From contig DXIG01000106.1 in the NCBI GenBank assembly GCA_019112985.1, positions 1-62,886 on the forward strand: a stretch of 62,886 bases of DNA, given 5' to 3'. Numbering within the stretch: the first letter of the stretch is position 1; every line of letters starts with the position of its first letter. A program made the position numbers and the translations under genes. Positions 34,953 to 44,827 of the stretch are shown here, piece by piece. This DNA comes from Candidatus Butyricicoccus stercorigallinarum (GTDB lineage Bacteria > Bacillota > Clostridia > Oscillospirales > Butyricicoccaceae). The notes beneath the pieces are model-generated. The model was not told where the DNA came from. It searched no databases and worked only from the letters and a program-made list of their open reading frames with translations.

Positions 34953-35417
34953 ATGACGGCAAAAGAAGTCTGCAAGCGCGTCTGGGAGCTCAGCGAGCCG
35001 TTTGCGCGCGAGATCGGCGTGACCCTGTGGGACGTCACGTTTGAAAAAGAGGGCGGGCAGTATATGCTGACCATCACCATCGACCGCGATGGACATACCG
35101 ATATCGACGACTGCGAGGCGCTGTCGCGCGCGGTCGACCCGCTGCTCGACGGCAGGGAGTTCGCGTCGCTGCCGCCGTATACGCTGTGCGTTTCCTCCGC
35201 CGGCCTGACGCGCCGGCTCAAGCGCCCGGAGCATTTTGCCGCCTTCCTCGGCAGCGAGGTGGAGGTCAGGTTCTACCGCCCGGTCAACGGCAGCAAGCTC
35301 GCCGTCGGCAGGCTGTGCGCCTATGACGACGGCCGCGTCACGCTGGAGGCAGACGGCGTCGAGACGGTGTATGAGCCGAAGGACATCGCCGCCGTGCGCC
35401 TGTCCGTCACCATCTGA
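34953..35417 (+). CDS. rimP: Ribosome maturation factor RimP
   Basis: 154 aa, needed for 30S maturation. LWDVTFEKEGGQYMLTITID and the VSSAGLTRRLKRPEHF segment match the family's V-S-SPG-x-x-R-x-L motif, with Ala replacing Pro. The ATG at 34953 follows GGAGG; an in-frame GTG at 34938 is less likely. First gene of the rimP-nusA-rnpM-L7Ae-infB operon. Confidence 0.94.
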   Translation: MTAKEVCKRVWELSEPFAREIGVTLWDVTFEKEGGQYMLTITIDRDGHTDIDDCEALSRAVDPLLDGREFASLPPYTLCVSSAGLTRRLKRPEHFAAFLGSEVEVRFYRPVNGSKLAVGRLCAYDDGRVTLEADGVETVYEPKDIAAVRLSVTI

Positions 35418-35482
35418 AGTTGTTCGCAATCGGGTATGGCGCCGCGCCATGCCGCACACAATAAGGAGTGAATACCAAAAAC

Positions 35483-36586
35483 ATGAACGCAGAATTTTTT
35501 GCAGCTTTGGAGCAGCTGGAAAAGGAAAAGGGGATACCGGTAGACTATATGCTCGACCGCGTCTGTCAGGCGCTGCTGACCGCGTATAAAAAGGACAACG
35601 ACGGCCTGAAGTGCGACAATGTCTACGTCGAGCCGGATATGGACGAAAAAACCATTCACATGTACGTCGCCAAGGAGGTCGTCGACGAGGCGGAGGACCC
35701 GCTGACCGAGATCTCCCTCGAGGACGCCAAACTCATCAGCCCGCGCGTCTCGCTGGGCGACACCGTGCGCGTCGATGTGCAGACGCGAAAGTTCGGCCGC
35801 ATCGCCGCGCAGGCGGCCAAGCAGGTCATCATTCAGGGCATCCGAGAATCGGAGCGCGGCATGGCGTACAACGAATACAGCTCGCGCGAGCATGAGATTC
35901 TCAGCGCGGTGGTCAGCCGCATCGACCCGCGCAGCGGCAACATCATTTTAGAGATGATCAGCGAGGGCGAGAAGACCGAGGCCATTCTGGCGCAGAACGA
36001 GCAGGTGCCGGGCGAGGAGCTGCACGAGGGACAGCGCATCAAGGTGTATGTCGTAGAGGTGCGCCGCAGCAGCCACGGCCCGCAGGTGTTCATTTCCCGC
36101 ACCCATCCGGGTCTGGTCAAGCGCCTGTTTGAGCTGGAGGTTCCGGAAATCCACGACGGCATTGTGGAGATCAAATCGATTGCGCGCGAGGCGGGCAACC
36201 GCACCAAGATCGCCGTCATGACGCACGACGAGAAGGTTGACCCGATCGGCGCCTGTGTCGGCCCGCGCGGCGCGCGCGTCGGCAGCATTGTCAACGAGCT
36301 GTCCGGCGAGAAGATCGATATCATCAAATATTCCGAAGACACCGCGACCTTCGTCTCCGAGGCGCTCAGCCCGGCGGACGTGGTCAGCGCGGTCATGCTG
36401 CCGGACGGCAAGAGCTGCCGCGTCACCGTGCCGGATGACCAGCTGTCGCTCGCCATCGGCAAGGAGGGCCAGAACGCGCGCCTTGCCGCCAAGCTGACCG
36501 GCTGCAAGATCGACATCGGCTCCGAGAGCGCTGCCCGTCAGCAGGAAGCGGAGGAAGACGACGACCTGATCGCGGAAGAAGCATAA
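35483..36586 (+). CDS. nusA: Transcription elongation/termination factor NusA
   Basis: 367 aa. It has an N-terminal RNA-polymerase-binding domain, an S1 domain and two KH domains: DPIGACVGPRGARVGSI and LSLAIGKEGQNARLAAKL. It ends in an acidic tail without the extra C-terminal repeats of E. coli, the normal Firmicutes form. The ATG at 35483 lies 14 nt after AAGGAG; the alternative GTG at 35468 overlaps that site. Confidence 0.97.
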   Translation: MNAEFFAALEQLEKEKGIPVDYMLDRVCQALLTAYKKDNDGLKCDNVYVEPDMDEKTIHMYVAKEVVDEAEDPLTEISLEDAKLISPRVSLGDTVRVDVQTRKFGRIAAQAAKQVIIQGIRESERGMAYNEYSSREHEILSAVVSRIDPRSGNIILEMISEGEKTEAILAQNEQVPGEELHEGQRIKVYVVEVRRSSHGPQVFISRTHPGLVKRLFELEVPEIHDGIVEIKSIAREAGNRTKIAVMTHDEKVDPIGACVGPRGARVGSIVNELSGEKIDIIKYSEDTATFVSEALSPADVVSAVMLPDGKSCRVTVPDDQLSLAIGKEGQNARLAAKLTGCKIDIGSESAARQQEAEEDDDLIAEEA

Positions 36587-36601
36587 AAGGAGGCCGGCAC
36601 A

Positions 36602-36877
36602 GTGCAGAAAAAGAAAATTCCCATGCGCCAATGCGTCGGCTGCCGGGAGATGAAGCCCAAGCGGGAGCTGCTGCGCGCGGTGCGCTCGCCGGAGGGCGAG
36701 ATCGCGCTCGACTTCCGCGGCAAGAACCCGGGGCGCGGGGCGTATGTCTGCCCGGACACCGCCTGCCTCGCGCGCGCGAAAAAGACCCGCGCGCTGGAGC
36801 GCGCCTTCGGCATCCCTGTGCCGGACGAGGTGTATGACCAGCTCGCGCAGCAGCTGGAGGCGCATGCCGATGGATGA
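36602..36877 (+). CDS. rnpM: RnpM/YlxR family RNA-binding protein
   Basis: 91 aa with the YlxR signature PMRQCVGCREMKPKRELLR and GRGAYVCPD. Work in Bacillus links this protein to RNase P modulation. GTG start after AAGGAGG. It overlaps the L7Ae-like gene by 8 nt. Confidence 0.92.
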   Translation: MQKKKIPMRQCVGCREMKPKRELLRAVRSPEGEIALDFRGKNPGRGAYVCPDTACLARAKKTRALERAFGIPVPDEVYDQLAQQLEAHADG

Positions 36878-37334
36878 AATCGTGCGCCTGCTGGGGCTTT
36901 GCCTGCGCGCGGGCAAGCTCGTGTACGGCGATGACGCGGTAGCCGCCGCCGTCGCCGCAGGGGACGCCCGCCTGCTTGTGCTCGCCGCGGACGCGGGCGC
37001 AAACATCAGCCGCCGCGCCGCCCGCCACACCGAGACGGCGGGCGTACCGGTTCTCCGCATCGCGCAGGACGCGGCGCAGCTGGGCTGGGCCATCGGCCGC
37101 AGGGCGACCGCCATCTGCTGTATCACAGACATCGGTCTGGCCGCTTCCGCCGCCGCCAAGGCGGCGGCGCAGGATGCGCAGTACGCAGCGCTCGCACAGC
37201 AGCTGGAACAGAAAAAAGCGCGCATCCAATCGCGGCGCGGGGTGAAAAAACCGCGCCGGAAATCCGCCGGAGGGCAGCCCGCCGGCGATGTGAAACCGTC
37301 AACCCATACGAAACGTGGAGGTGAACGCGCATGA
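36870..37334 (+). CDS. L7Ae-family protein (YlxQ) with basic tail
   Basis: 154 aa. The first 100 residues form a K-turn-binding L7Ae/YlxQ domain ([18 protein letters not shown], then [16 protein letters not shown]). The last 40 or so residues, after [18 protein letters not shown], are very basic and extend beyond the usual roughly 100-aa YlxQ length. ATG 36870 is 9 nt after GGAGG; ATG 36864 is possible. The stop overlaps the infB start. Confidence 0.88.
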   Translation: MDEIVRLLGLCLRAGKLVYGDDAVAAAVAAGDARLLVLAADAGANISRRAARHTETAGVPVLRIAQDAAQLGWAIGRRATAICCITDIGLAASAAAKAAAQDAQYAALAQQLEQKKARIQSRRGVKKPRRKSAGGQPAGDVKPSTHTKRGGERA

Positions 37335-39817
37335 GTATTGACAATAAATACCGTGTACATGAAGTAGCCAAGGACTTTGGCGCGAGCACAAAGGAAATTA
37401 CCGATGTGCTGACCGAATACTTCCAGGCTCCGAAAAACCACATGCAGGTTCTGGAGCCGCAGCAGCTGAATCTGATCTTTGATTATATGACCAAGCACCA
37501 TCCGGTGGAAAACATGGAGGAAGTGCTGAGCCGCCAGGCCGCCGAGCGCAAGGCGCCGACCACGCAGGTCGTCCGCCAGCAGTCCGTGAAGAAGACGGGG
37601 AAGGGCGAAGGCAAGAAAGCGGAGGGCAAGAAGGAAAAGGCCGAGCCGCAGAAGAAGGCCGCGCCGCAGCCCGCGAAGGAAGAGCAGGCGCCCGCCGACC
37701 GCAAAAAGCGCGAAAACGGCAAAAAGCGCCATCAGCCGGCCAAGCCGCATGAGCAGCGCCAGATTCTCCGCCCGCAGGGCTCGAACGAGCAGGCGACGTC
37801 CACCGTCACCACCGACGAGAACAAGCAGCAGGGCAAGGGCAAGCAGATTCACCGCGTGGACACGCGCGGCAGCGGCAACGTCAATCTCGCGCGCTACGAC
37901 GAGCGCATCGACGCGCTCGTGCCGCAGAAGGCGGACCGCATGAAGCAGGGCAAGCAGAAGATCACCCGCAAGGCGGATAACCGCAAGCAGTTCTCGAGCA
38001 AGCGCCGCCAGGAGGAGCAGGAGAAGTTCAAGCGCCTGCAGCGCCAGCAGCAGCAGATCAAGAAGGTACAGCTCAAGGTCATGATCCCGGACGAGATCAA
38101 CGTCGGCGAGCTGGCGTCCCGCCTCAAGCGCACGGCGGCGGACGTCATCAAGGAGCTGCTCAAGCTGGGCGTCATGGCGAACATCTCCCAGACCATTGAC
38201 TTTGAGACCGCCGCCATCGTCGCGGAGGAGATGGGCGCGAAGGTGGAGAAGGAAGTCTTCGTCACCATCGAGGAAAAGCTGTTTGACGAGAGCGAGGACA
38301 GAGAGGAGAACCTCGAGCCGAGAAGCCCGGTCGTCGTCGTCATGGGTCACGTCGACCACGGCAAGACGTCGCTGCTCGACTCCATCCGCAAGACGGACGT
38401 CGCGGCAGGCGAAGCGGGCGGCATCACGCAGCACATCGGCGCCTACCGCGTCAAGGTCAACGACCGCCCGATCACCTTCCTCGACACGCCGGGTCACGCG
38501 GCGTTTACCTCCATGCGCGCCCGCGGCGCACAGGTCACGGACATCGCGATCCTGGTTGTCGCGGCGGATGACGGCATCATGCCGCAGACCATCGAGGCGA
38601 TCAACCACGCCAAGGCGGCGGGCATTCCGATCATCGTCGCCGTCAACAAGATCGACAAGGAAAACGCCGATCCCGACCGCGTTCTGCAGCAGCTGACCGA
38701 GTACGAGCTGGTGCCGGAGGACTGGGGCGGCGACACCATCGTGTGCAAGATCTCCGCGAAATTCGGTCAGGGCATCGACAACCTGCTGGAGATGGTTCTG
38801 CTGACCGCAGACATGCAGGAGCTGCGCGCGAACCCGAACCGCCAGGCCAAGGGCACCGTCATCGAGGCGAAGCTGGACCGCGGCCGCGGTCCGGTCGCGA
38901 CCGTCCTCGTGCAGAACGGCACGCTGCACGCCGGCGACACCGTCATCGCGGGCAAGGCGGTCGGCCGTGTCCGCGTCATGACCGACGAGCGCGGGCGCAA
39001 GCTGGAAACGGCGGGCCCGTCCGTGCCGGTTGAGATCATCGGCCTCGGCGAAGTGCCGGATGCCGGCGACATCTTCTACGCGGTCGACGACGAGCGCATG
39101 GCGCGCGAGCTGGTCGAGCAGCGCAAGGAGCAGGAGAAGGAAGAGCGCAACAAGGCGATGCAGAAGGTCACGCTGGAGAACCTGTTCGACACCATCCAGC
39201 AGGGCAACATGAAGGAGCTGAACATCATCATCAAGGCGGACGTACAGGGCTCCGTCGAGGCGGTTCGCTCCTCGCTGCTCAAGCTGTCCAACGACGAGGT
39301 GCGCGTCAACGTCATCCACGGCGCGGTCGGCGCGGTCAACGAGTCGGACGTCATGCTGGCGGCGGCCTCCAATGCGATCATCGTCGGCTTCAACGTCCGT
39401 CCGGATCGCGTCGCGGCGGATTCCGCCCATCAGCAGGATGTGGAAATCCGTCTGTACCGCGTCATCTACGACTGCATCGAGGAAATGGAGCAGGCGATGA
39501 AGGGCATGCTCGATCCGAAGTTCAAGGAAGTGGTCGTCGGCCACGCCGAGATCCGCCAGACCTTCAAGGTGTCCGGCGTCGGCACGATTGCGGGAGCATA
39601 CGTCACGGACGGCATGATTGTCCGCGCCTGTGAGGTGCGCATTGTCCGCGACGGCATTGTCATCCACGAGGGTCACCTCAATTCGCTCAAGCGCTTCAAG
39701 GACGACGTCAAGGAAGTGGCGCGCGGCTACGAATGCGGCATGGGCATTGAAAACTACAACGATCTGAAGGAAGGCGACGTCATCGAGTCGTTCGTCATGG
39801 AACAGGTCAAACCGTAA
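37331..39817 (+). CDS. infB: Translation initiation factor IF-2
   Basis: A GTPase that brings fMet-tRNA to the ribosome. It has 828 aa. The N terminus (about 80-250) is Lys/Gln/Arg rich and low in complexity. The G domain has [13 protein letters not shown] and NKID, followed by the beta-barrel and C-terminal fMet-tRNA-binding domains. It overlaps the upstream gene by 4 nt and ends before a strong hairpin. Confidence 0.98.
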   Translation: MSIDNKYRVHEVAKDFGASTKEITDVLTEYFQAPKNHMQVLEPQQLNLIFDYMTKHHPVENMEEVLSRQAAERKAPTTQVVRQQSVKKTGKGEGKKAEGKKEKAEPQKKAAPQPAKEEQAPADRKKRENGKKRHQPAKPHEQRQILRPQGSNEQATSTVTTDENKQQGKGKQIHRVDTRGSGNVNLARYDERIDALVPQKADRMKQGKQKITRKADNRKQFSSKRRQEEQEKFKRLQRQQQQIKKVQLKVMIPDEINVGELASRLKRTAADVIKELLKLGVMANISQTIDFETAAIVAEEMGAKVEKEVFVTIEEKLFDESEDREENLEPRSPVVVVMGHVDHGKTSLLDSIRKTDVAAGEAGGITQHIGAYRVKVNDRPITFLDTPGHAAFTSMRARGAQVTDIAILVVAADDGIMPQTIEAINHAKAAGIPIIVAVNKIDKENADPDRVLQQLTEYELVPEDWGGDTIVCKISAKFGQGIDNLLEMVLLTADMQELRANPNRQAKGTVIEAKLDRGRGPVATVLVQNGTLHAGDTVIAGKAVGRVRVMTDERGRKLETAGPSVPVEIIGLGEVPDAGDIFYAVDDERMARELVEQRKEQEKEERNKAMQKVTLENLFDTIQQGNMKELNIIIKADVQGSVEAVRSSLLKLSNDEVRVNVIHGAVGAVNESDVMLAAASNAIIVGFNVRPDRVAADSAHQQDVEIRLYRVIYDCIEEMEQAMKGMLDPKFKEVVVGHAEIRQTFKVSGVGTIAGAYVTDGMIVRACEVRIVRDGIVIHEGHLNSLKRFKDDVKEVARGYECGMGIENYNDLKEGDVIESFVMEQVKP

Positions 39818-39826
39818 GCAATCCGA

Positions 39827-39876
39827 ACCGCGGGTGGGGTGCGCGCCGCTGGCCGCCGCCCGCCCGCGGTTTTTTC
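39827..39876 (+). terminator. Terminator-like hairpin between infB and rbfA
   Basis: ACCGCGGG pairs with CCCGCGGT, with additional G/C pairing inside, followed by six T's. It lies inside the operon and may reduce rbfA-ribF expression relative to infB. Confidence 0.75.
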
Positions 39877-39900
39877 CGTTCAAAAGAAGGAGAAAAATAT

Positions 39901-40254
39901 ATGTCTCAGAGGAGTGAACGCATCAGCGAGGAGTTCCAGAAGGCGCTGTCGGAGTGCATCCGCACGCTGAAGGATCCGCGCGTGCATGAGGCCATGGTCT
40001 CGGTCACCCGCTGCGAGGTGACCGGCGACCTGCGCTATGCCAAGGCATTTATCAGCGTCTACGGCTCCGACCAGCAGAAAAAGGACGTGATGCGCGGGCT
40101 GAAGTCGGCCTCCGGCTACCTGCGCCGCGCCGTGGCGTCGTCCATCCGGCTGCGCTATGCGCCGGAGATCCTGTTTACGCTGGACGAATCGATCACGCAC
40201 GGCGCACACATCAACGCCGTCCTGCACGAGCTGGAAGAGGAGGGGAAGCTGTGA
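39901..40254 (+). CDS. rbfA: Ribosome-binding factor A
   Basis: 117 aa, a KH-like 30S maturation factor. It starts MSQRSERISEEFQKALSECI; AKAFISVYG and the C-terminal IRLRYAPEILFTLDESI are diagnostic. The stop overlaps the next GTG. Confidence 0.95.
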   Translation: MSQRSERISEEFQKALSECIRTLKDPRVHEAMVSVTRCEVTGDLRYAKAFISVYGSDQQKKDVMRGLKSASGYLRRAVASSIRLRYAPEILFTLDESITHGAHINAVLHELEEEGKL

Positions 40255-41213
40255 TCGGAACCGTGGCCCGCGCCGCCGCAGTGCTCCGGTCGGCGGAAGA
40301 CATCCTCATCCTGACGCACCGCCGCCCGGACGGCGATACGGTGGGCAGCGCCAACGCGCTGTGCCTCGCCCTGCGCAAGCTGGGCAAAAAGGCGTTTCTC
40401 GCGCCCAACAGCGAGATCACGCGCCGCTATGTCCGCCTGCTGGCGCCGTATGCGCCGTATGAGGGCTTTGCACCCCGCTTTGTCGTGACGGTGGACTGCG
40501 CCGACCGGACGATGATCCCGGCGGACATGGCGCAGTACGCGCAGCACATCGATCTGGTCATCGACCACCACCGCTCCAACGAGGGTTTTGGCGCGGAAAA
40601 CCTCGTCATGGGGCAGCGCGCGTCGTGCGCGGAAATCGTCTGCGATGTCATCGAGGAGATGGGCGTCGCGCTGGACAGCAGCATCGCCGAGGGCATCTAT
40701 ATCGGCGCCTCGACGGACACCGGCTGCTTTAAGTTTTCCAATACGACGGCCAACACGCACCGCGTGGCCGCCAAGTGCCTCGACGCCGGCGTGGACGGCG
40801 GCGAGATCAACCGCGCGCTGTTCGAGACCAAGTCGCGCGCGCGGTACGAGATCGAGGGCATGCTGTTTTCCAGCATGCGCTTTTACCGCGACGGGAAAAT
40901 CGCCGTCGCGCTCATCACGCGGGAGGCCAGACAGAAGACCGGCGCGGACTGGGACGACCTGGACGCGATTGCGGGCGTGCCGCGCCAGATCGAGGGCGTG
41001 GAGGTCGGCCTGACGCTGACCGAGCTGGAGAACGGCGACACGAAGGTGTCCGTCCGCACGACGAAGGAGGTGGACGCCTCCGCCATCTGCGCGCTGGTCG
41101 GCGGCGGCGGGCATCTGCGCGCGGCGGGCGCGACGCTGCACTGCGATTCGGCGGAGGCCATCCGGCGCATGATCGAGGCGACAGAAAGGGTGTATGCCGG
41201 TGAAACGGCGTGA
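40251..41213 (+). CDS. nrnA: DHH-family oligoribonuclease / pAp phosphatase
   Basis: 320 aa. It degrades short RNAs and dephosphorylates 3'-phosphoadenosine 5'-phosphate. LTHRRPDGDTVGSANAL, a VTVDCAD metal ligand, DHHRSN and the DHHA1 motif GGGGHLRAAG are all present. GTG start overlapping rbfA. It is commonly found between rbfA and truB in Firmicutes. Confidence 0.95.
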   Translation: MIGTVARAAAVLRSAEDILILTHRRPDGDTVGSANALCLALRKLGKKAFLAPNSEITRRYVRLLAPYAPYEGFAPRFVVTVDCADRTMIPADMAQYAQHIDLVIDHHRSNEGFGAENLVMGQRASCAEIVCDVIEEMGVALDSSIAEGIYIGASTDTGCFKFSNTTANTHRVAAKCLDAGVDGGEINRALFETKSRARYEIEGMLFSSMRFYRDGKIAVALITREARQKTGADWDDLDAIAGVPRQIEGVEVGLTLTELENGDTKVSVRTTKEVDASAICALVGGGGHLRAAGATLHCDSAEAIRRMIEATERVYAGETA

Positions 41214-42123
41214 ATCGCGCTACAACGGCGTGTTAATTGTCGACAAGCCGCAGGATTTTACGTCGTTTGACGTCGTCGCCAAGCTGCGCGGCATCCTGCG
41301 GGAGCGCCGCATCGGCCACGGCGGCACGCTCGACCCGATGGCGACCGGCGTGCTGCCCGTCTTTGTCGGCGGCGCGACGCGCGCGGCGGACATGGCGGCG
41401 GCGCAGGCGAAGGCGTATGACGCCTGCTTTGCGCTCGGCTATGCGACAGACACGCAGGACAGCACGGGCGCGGAGACCGCGCGCTCGGATCGGCGCGCGG
41501 CGCTGGCCGATGTGCAGGCGGCGGTGGACGCCATGCGCGGCGAACAGATGCAGGTGCCGCCGATGTACTCCGCGGTCAAGGTGGACGGCAGGCGGCTGTA
41601 CGACCTGGCGCGCCAGGGCGTGGAGGTGGCGCGCGCGGCGCGCCCCATCACGGTGCACGAGGCGGAGCTGCTGGCGTTTGACGAGCAGACGCAGTGCGGC
41701 AGGCTGCGCGTCGTGTGCTCCAAGGGCACCTATGTGCGCACGCTGCTGCACGACCTCGGCGAGCGGCTGGGGACGTATGCGGTCATGACCGCGCTGCGGC
41801 GCACGGCGTCCGGGCGGTATACGCTGGCGCAGAGCCACACGCTGGCGGACATTCAGCGCGCCGCGGACGAAGACCGGATCGCGTCGCTGCTGCTGCCCAC
41901 CGACAGCCTGTTCGCGGCGTACCCGGCGGTGCACATCGACGACTACGGCCTCGCGCGCGCGCAGAACGGCGCGTTCATCGCGCCGCCGCACGTCACCGGC
42001 CTGCCCGCGCAGGCGGGCGCGCTGTGCCGCGTGTACCATCGGGGCGAATTCTGGATGCTCGGCCGCGTGGACGAGCTGGAGCGCGGCGGGCTCGCGCTGT
42101 TTTATGAAAAAAGATTCCGGTGA
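41194..42123 (+). CDS. truB: tRNA pseudouridine-55 synthase
   Basis: 309 aa. The catalytic Asp lies in GGTLDPMATGVLPV. NGVLIVDKPQDFTSFD at the start and QVPPMYSAVKVDGRRLYDLAR are typical, and a PUA-like C-terminal segment follows. It overlaps nrnA by 20 nt. Confidence 0.97.
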   Translation: MPVKRRESRYNGVLIVDKPQDFTSFDVVAKLRGILRERRIGHGGTLDPMATGVLPVFVGGATRAADMAAAQAKAYDACFALGYATDTQDSTGAETARSDRRAALADVQAAVDAMRGEQMQVPPMYSAVKVDGRRLYDLARQGVEVARAARPITVHEAELLAFDEQTQCGRLRVVCSKGTYVRTLLHDLGERLGTYAVMTALRRTASGRYTLAQSHTLADIQRAADEDRIASLLLPTDSLFAAYPAVHIDDYGLARAQNGAFIAPPHVTGLPAQAGALCRVYHRGEFWMLGRVDELERGGLALFYEKRFR

Positions 42124-42162
42124 TGCGTGCGCGCAAGCCGGGGGGAAGAGGATCAACCAATC

Positions 42163-43074
42163 ATGAGAGAGAAAGACGCAAAGCGCGCCATCGCGCTGGG
42201 ATATTTTGACGGCGTGCACTGCGGGCACCAGGCACTGATGCGTCTCGCCGTGCAGCGCGCCCGGGAAACCGGCGCGATCTCGTCGGTGTTCACGTTTGAC
42301 GTGCATCCCGACACGGTCATCACCGGGCGGCCGGTGCCGCTCATCACGTCGGAGATGCGCCGCAGGGACGAGATCCGCGAGCTGGGCGGCGTGGACGAGG
42401 TCATCTTCGGGCACTTCAACGCGGAGATGCGCAGCATGGACTGGCGCAGCTTTGTCGACGATGTGCTGGTCGGGCAGTTCGGCGCGTGCTGGATCATCAC
42501 GGGCGAGAACAACCGCTTCGGCTACCGCGGACAGGGCACGCCGGAGCGCCTGCGCGCGGAATGCGCGCGGCTGGGCATCGGCTGCGACATCGTGGACAAC
42601 GTGAAAATCGACGGCATCGTCGTCAGCTCGACGTATATCCGCCAGCAGATCGCCGCGGGAAATCTGGCGCGCGCCGCCCGGTTTCTCGGCCATCCGTACA
42701 CCATTTCCGGCGTTGTGCAGCACGGGCGGCGCGTCGGGCGCACGCTCGGCTACCGCACGGTCAACCTCGCGCTGCCGCCGGAGATGCAGGCGCCGCCGTT
42801 CGGCGTCTATGTCTCGCGTGTGCTCGCGGGCGGGCAGGCGCACATCGCCGTGACCAACATCGGCGTGCACCCGACCTTCGGGGAAGGGGCCGCCGCCTGC
42901 ATCGAGCCGCACCTGCTGGACTTCGACGGCGACCTGTACGGCGCGTGCATCCAGGTGCAGCTGCTGCAGTTTCTGCGGCCGGAGCGCCGCTTCGACGACA
43001 GCGAACAGCTCCGCGCGGCCATCGCGGACGACATCGCGCAGACGCGCGCCTGGTTCAAAAACGACAACATGTGA
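42163..43074 (+). CDS. ribF: Bifunctional riboflavin kinase / FAD synthetase
   Basis: 303 aa. The N-terminal FMN adenylyltransferase domain has GYFDGVHCGHQALM and SSTYIRQQ; the C-terminal riboflavin kinase domain has VGRTLGYRTVNLALP. The usual PTAN motif reads RTVN here: the Thr and Asn are kept, while Pro and Ala are replaced. The ATG at 42163 is chosen because G-rich AAGAGG lies upstream. It ends the operon and is followed by a strong hairpin. Confidence 0.95.
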   Translation: MREKDAKRAIALGYFDGVHCGHQALMRLAVQRARETGAISSVFTFDVHPDTVITGRPVPLITSEMRRRDEIRELGGVDEVIFGHFNAEMRSMDWRSFVDDVLVGQFGACWIITGENNRFGYRGQGTPERLRAECARLGIGCDIVDNVKIDGIVVSSTYIRQQIAAGNLARAARFLGHPYTISGVVQHGRRVGRTLGYRTVNLALPPEMQAPPFGVYVSRVLAGGQAHIAVTNIGVHPTFGEGAAACIEPHLLDFDGDLYGACIQVQLLQFLRPERRFDDSEQLRAAIADDIAQTRAWFKNDNM

Positions 43075-43094
43075 CACAAATGACATCGCAATCT

Positions 43095-43134
43095 GCGCCC
43101 TGCGGCCGCCCGGCTGCGGGGCGCTGTTCTTTTT
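43095..43134 (+). terminator. Intrinsic terminator after ribF
   Basis: GCGCCC-based stem pairs with GGGCGC, with inner G/C pairs, then TGTTCTTTTT. Confidence 0.85.
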
Positions 43135-43199
43135 GCGGGAAAAAACGCGAAAAAGTGGGAGGAACATGCAAAAATTTCGCGTTTTGCCGCAAGATTTGC

Positions 43200-43228
43200 T
43201 TGAAATAGCGGAGAAAATATCATATTAT
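43200..43228 (+). promoter_or_regulatory. Sigma-A promoter of trmL
   Basis: TTGAAA 43200-43205 and TATTAT 43223-43228, with a 17-nt spacer. Confidence 0.7.
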
Positions 43229-43283
43229 TATTACAAGACAGCCGCAGGAGCTGCGCGCTGTATCAGACGGAAAGGGAATGGAT

Positions 43284-43769
43284 ATGCTTGGCATTGTTTT
43301 GGTAGAGCCGGAGATTCCGCAGAACACCGGAAATATCGCGCGGACCTGCGCCGTCACCGGCTGCACGCTGCATCTGGTCGGACCACTCGGGTTTGAAATC
43401 ACGGACCGGCAGCTCAAGCGCGCCGGGCTGGATTATTGGCATCTGCTGGATGTGCGCTATTACGACTCACTGGACGAATTCTGGCAGAAAAACCCCGGCG
43501 GCGCCTATTTCTACGCGACGAGCAAGGGGACGCAGCGCTATACCGACGTGACCTACCCGCCGGACGCCTATCTGCTGTTCGGGCGGGAGACCAAAGGGCT
43601 GCCGGAGGAACTGCTCGCGGCGCACCCGGAGCGCTGCGTGCGCATCCCGATGCGCGCGGGCGCGCGCTGCCTGAACCTGTCCAACAGCGCGGCGGTGCTC
43701 GTCTACGAGGCGCTGCGCCAGAACGACTTTGCGGGGCTGGTCAGCGCAGGCCCGTTCCCGGAGCTTTGA
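43284..43769 (+). CDS. trmL: tRNA (cytidine/uridine-2'-O)-methyltransferase TrmL
   Basis: A 161-aa SPOUT enzyme that methylates the ribose of the wobble base 34 in some tRNA-Leu. NIVLVEPEIPQNTGNIART-type start, LLFGRETKGLPEELL, and the knot segment RCLNLSNSAAVLVYE are diagnostic. ATG 43284 is spaced well from the AAAGGGA site; ATG 43278 is too close. DegV follows 13 nt later. Confidence 0.94.
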   Translation: MLGIVLVEPEIPQNTGNIARTCAVTGCTLHLVGPLGFEITDRQLKRAGLDYWHLLDVRYYDSLDEFWQKNPGGAYFYATSKGTQRYTDVTYPPDAYLLFGRETKGLPEELLAAHPERCVRIPMRAGARCLNLSNSAAVLVYEALRQNDFAGLVSAGPFPEL

Positions 43770-43782
43770 GAGGTAGCACGAG

Positions 43783-44655
43783 ATGGAAAAGATTTGCATT
43801 TTTACCGATTCGACGTCCGACCTGACGCACGAGCTGGCGGAGCGCTGGGACATCGACATCGTCCCCATTCAGATTGAGGCGAACGGCAGGGTGTACCGCG
43901 AATACTACGACATCACGCCGCAGGAATACTGGAAGATTCTGCTGGAAAACGACGAGATTCCGCGCACGTCGCAGGTGCGGATGGAGGATCTGATGGCGCA
44001 GTACAAAAAGGCGAAGGCGGCGGGCTGCACGCACTGCGTCGGCGTCATGATCAACGCCGCCGGCTCCGGCTCCTTCCAGACGGCGAACATCGTGCGCGAC
44101 ATGTTTTACGAGGAATGCGGGAAAGATATGACGATCGAGCTGATCGACTCGGAGGGCTACACCCTCATGTACGGCAGCGTGGTCGTCGAGGGCGCGCGCC
44201 TGCGCGCGGCGGGCGCGTCGTTTGACGAGATCGTGCGCACCATGCGGCACGACGTCAAGTGCATGGAGGCCTATCTCGGCGTGTACAGCCTGCGCCACCT
44301 CAAGAAGAGCGGGCGCATCTCCGGCGGCGCGGCCTTTGTCGGCGAGGCGCTCGGCCTGCGCCCGATCTCACTCGTGTGCGCCGGCTCGGTCGACGTGTGC
44401 GCCAAGGTGCGCGGGGACAAAAACGTCGTGCCCAAGATGGTGGAGCTGGCGCGCCAGCGCGCGGACAACCCCGCGGAGCAGACCGCGTATGTGGTATATG
44501 CGGCGGTGCCGGAGGAGCAGATTGCGCTCGCGGAGACACTGGTGATGCAGGCGGGCTTCGGCGCGGTGGAGCGCTATCCGATCGGCATGGCGGTCACGAC
44601 AAATGCCGGTCCGCAGTCGATTGCGGTGATTTACCGCGGCAAGCTGCGGGAATAA
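43783..44655 (+). CDS. DegV family fatty-acid-binding protein
   Basis: 290 aa. DegV/FakB proteins present fatty acids to the FakA kinase. The start FTDSTSDLTHELAERWDIDIVPI and the DSEGYTLMYGSVVV segment match the family, and SQVRMEDLMAQYKKAK is the typical second block. No fakA is in the window, so the kinase partner would be elsewhere. It is likely co-transcribed with trmL and ends before a terminator. Confidence 0.9.
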   Translation: MEKICIFTDSTSDLTHELAERWDIDIVPIQIEANGRVYREYYDITPQEYWKILLENDEIPRTSQVRMEDLMAQYKKAKAAGCTHCVGVMINAAGSGSFQTANIVRDMFYEECGKDMTIELIDSEGYTLMYGSVVVEGARLRAAGASFDEIVRTMRHDVKCMEAYLGVYSLRHLKKSGRISGGAAFVGEALGLRPISLVCAGSVDVCAKVRGDKNVVPKMVELARQRADNPAEQTAYVVYAAVPEEQIALAETLVMQAGFGAVERYPIGMAVTTNAGPQSIAVIYRGKLRE

Positions 44656-44671
44656 CCCGCGGACCGGTTGA

Positions 44672-44698
44672 AAAAATCGCCGGATTCGGTGATTTTTA
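44672..44698 (+). terminator. Intrinsic terminator after the degV gene
   Basis: AAAAATCGCCG pairs with CGGTGATTTTT around GATT; the T-run is in the 3' arm. Confidence 0.75.
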
Positions 44699-44709
44699 AC
44701 AAAAGTATC

Positions 44710-44738
44710 TTGCAAACTACGCCGCAAGACGGTATAAT
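44710..44738 (+). promoter_or_regulatory. Sigma-A promoter of the glycolytic cluster
   Basis: TTGCAA 44710-44715 and TATAAT 44733-44738, with a 17-nt spacer. Confidence 0.82.
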
Positions 44739-44827
44739 TTTTGGGTAGAAACGCTCGTATTTGCGTTTTTCCATATCAGACAGTACGTTGTTCCAATAAA
44801 TAAAAAAGGAATGAGGAGTGTTATATC

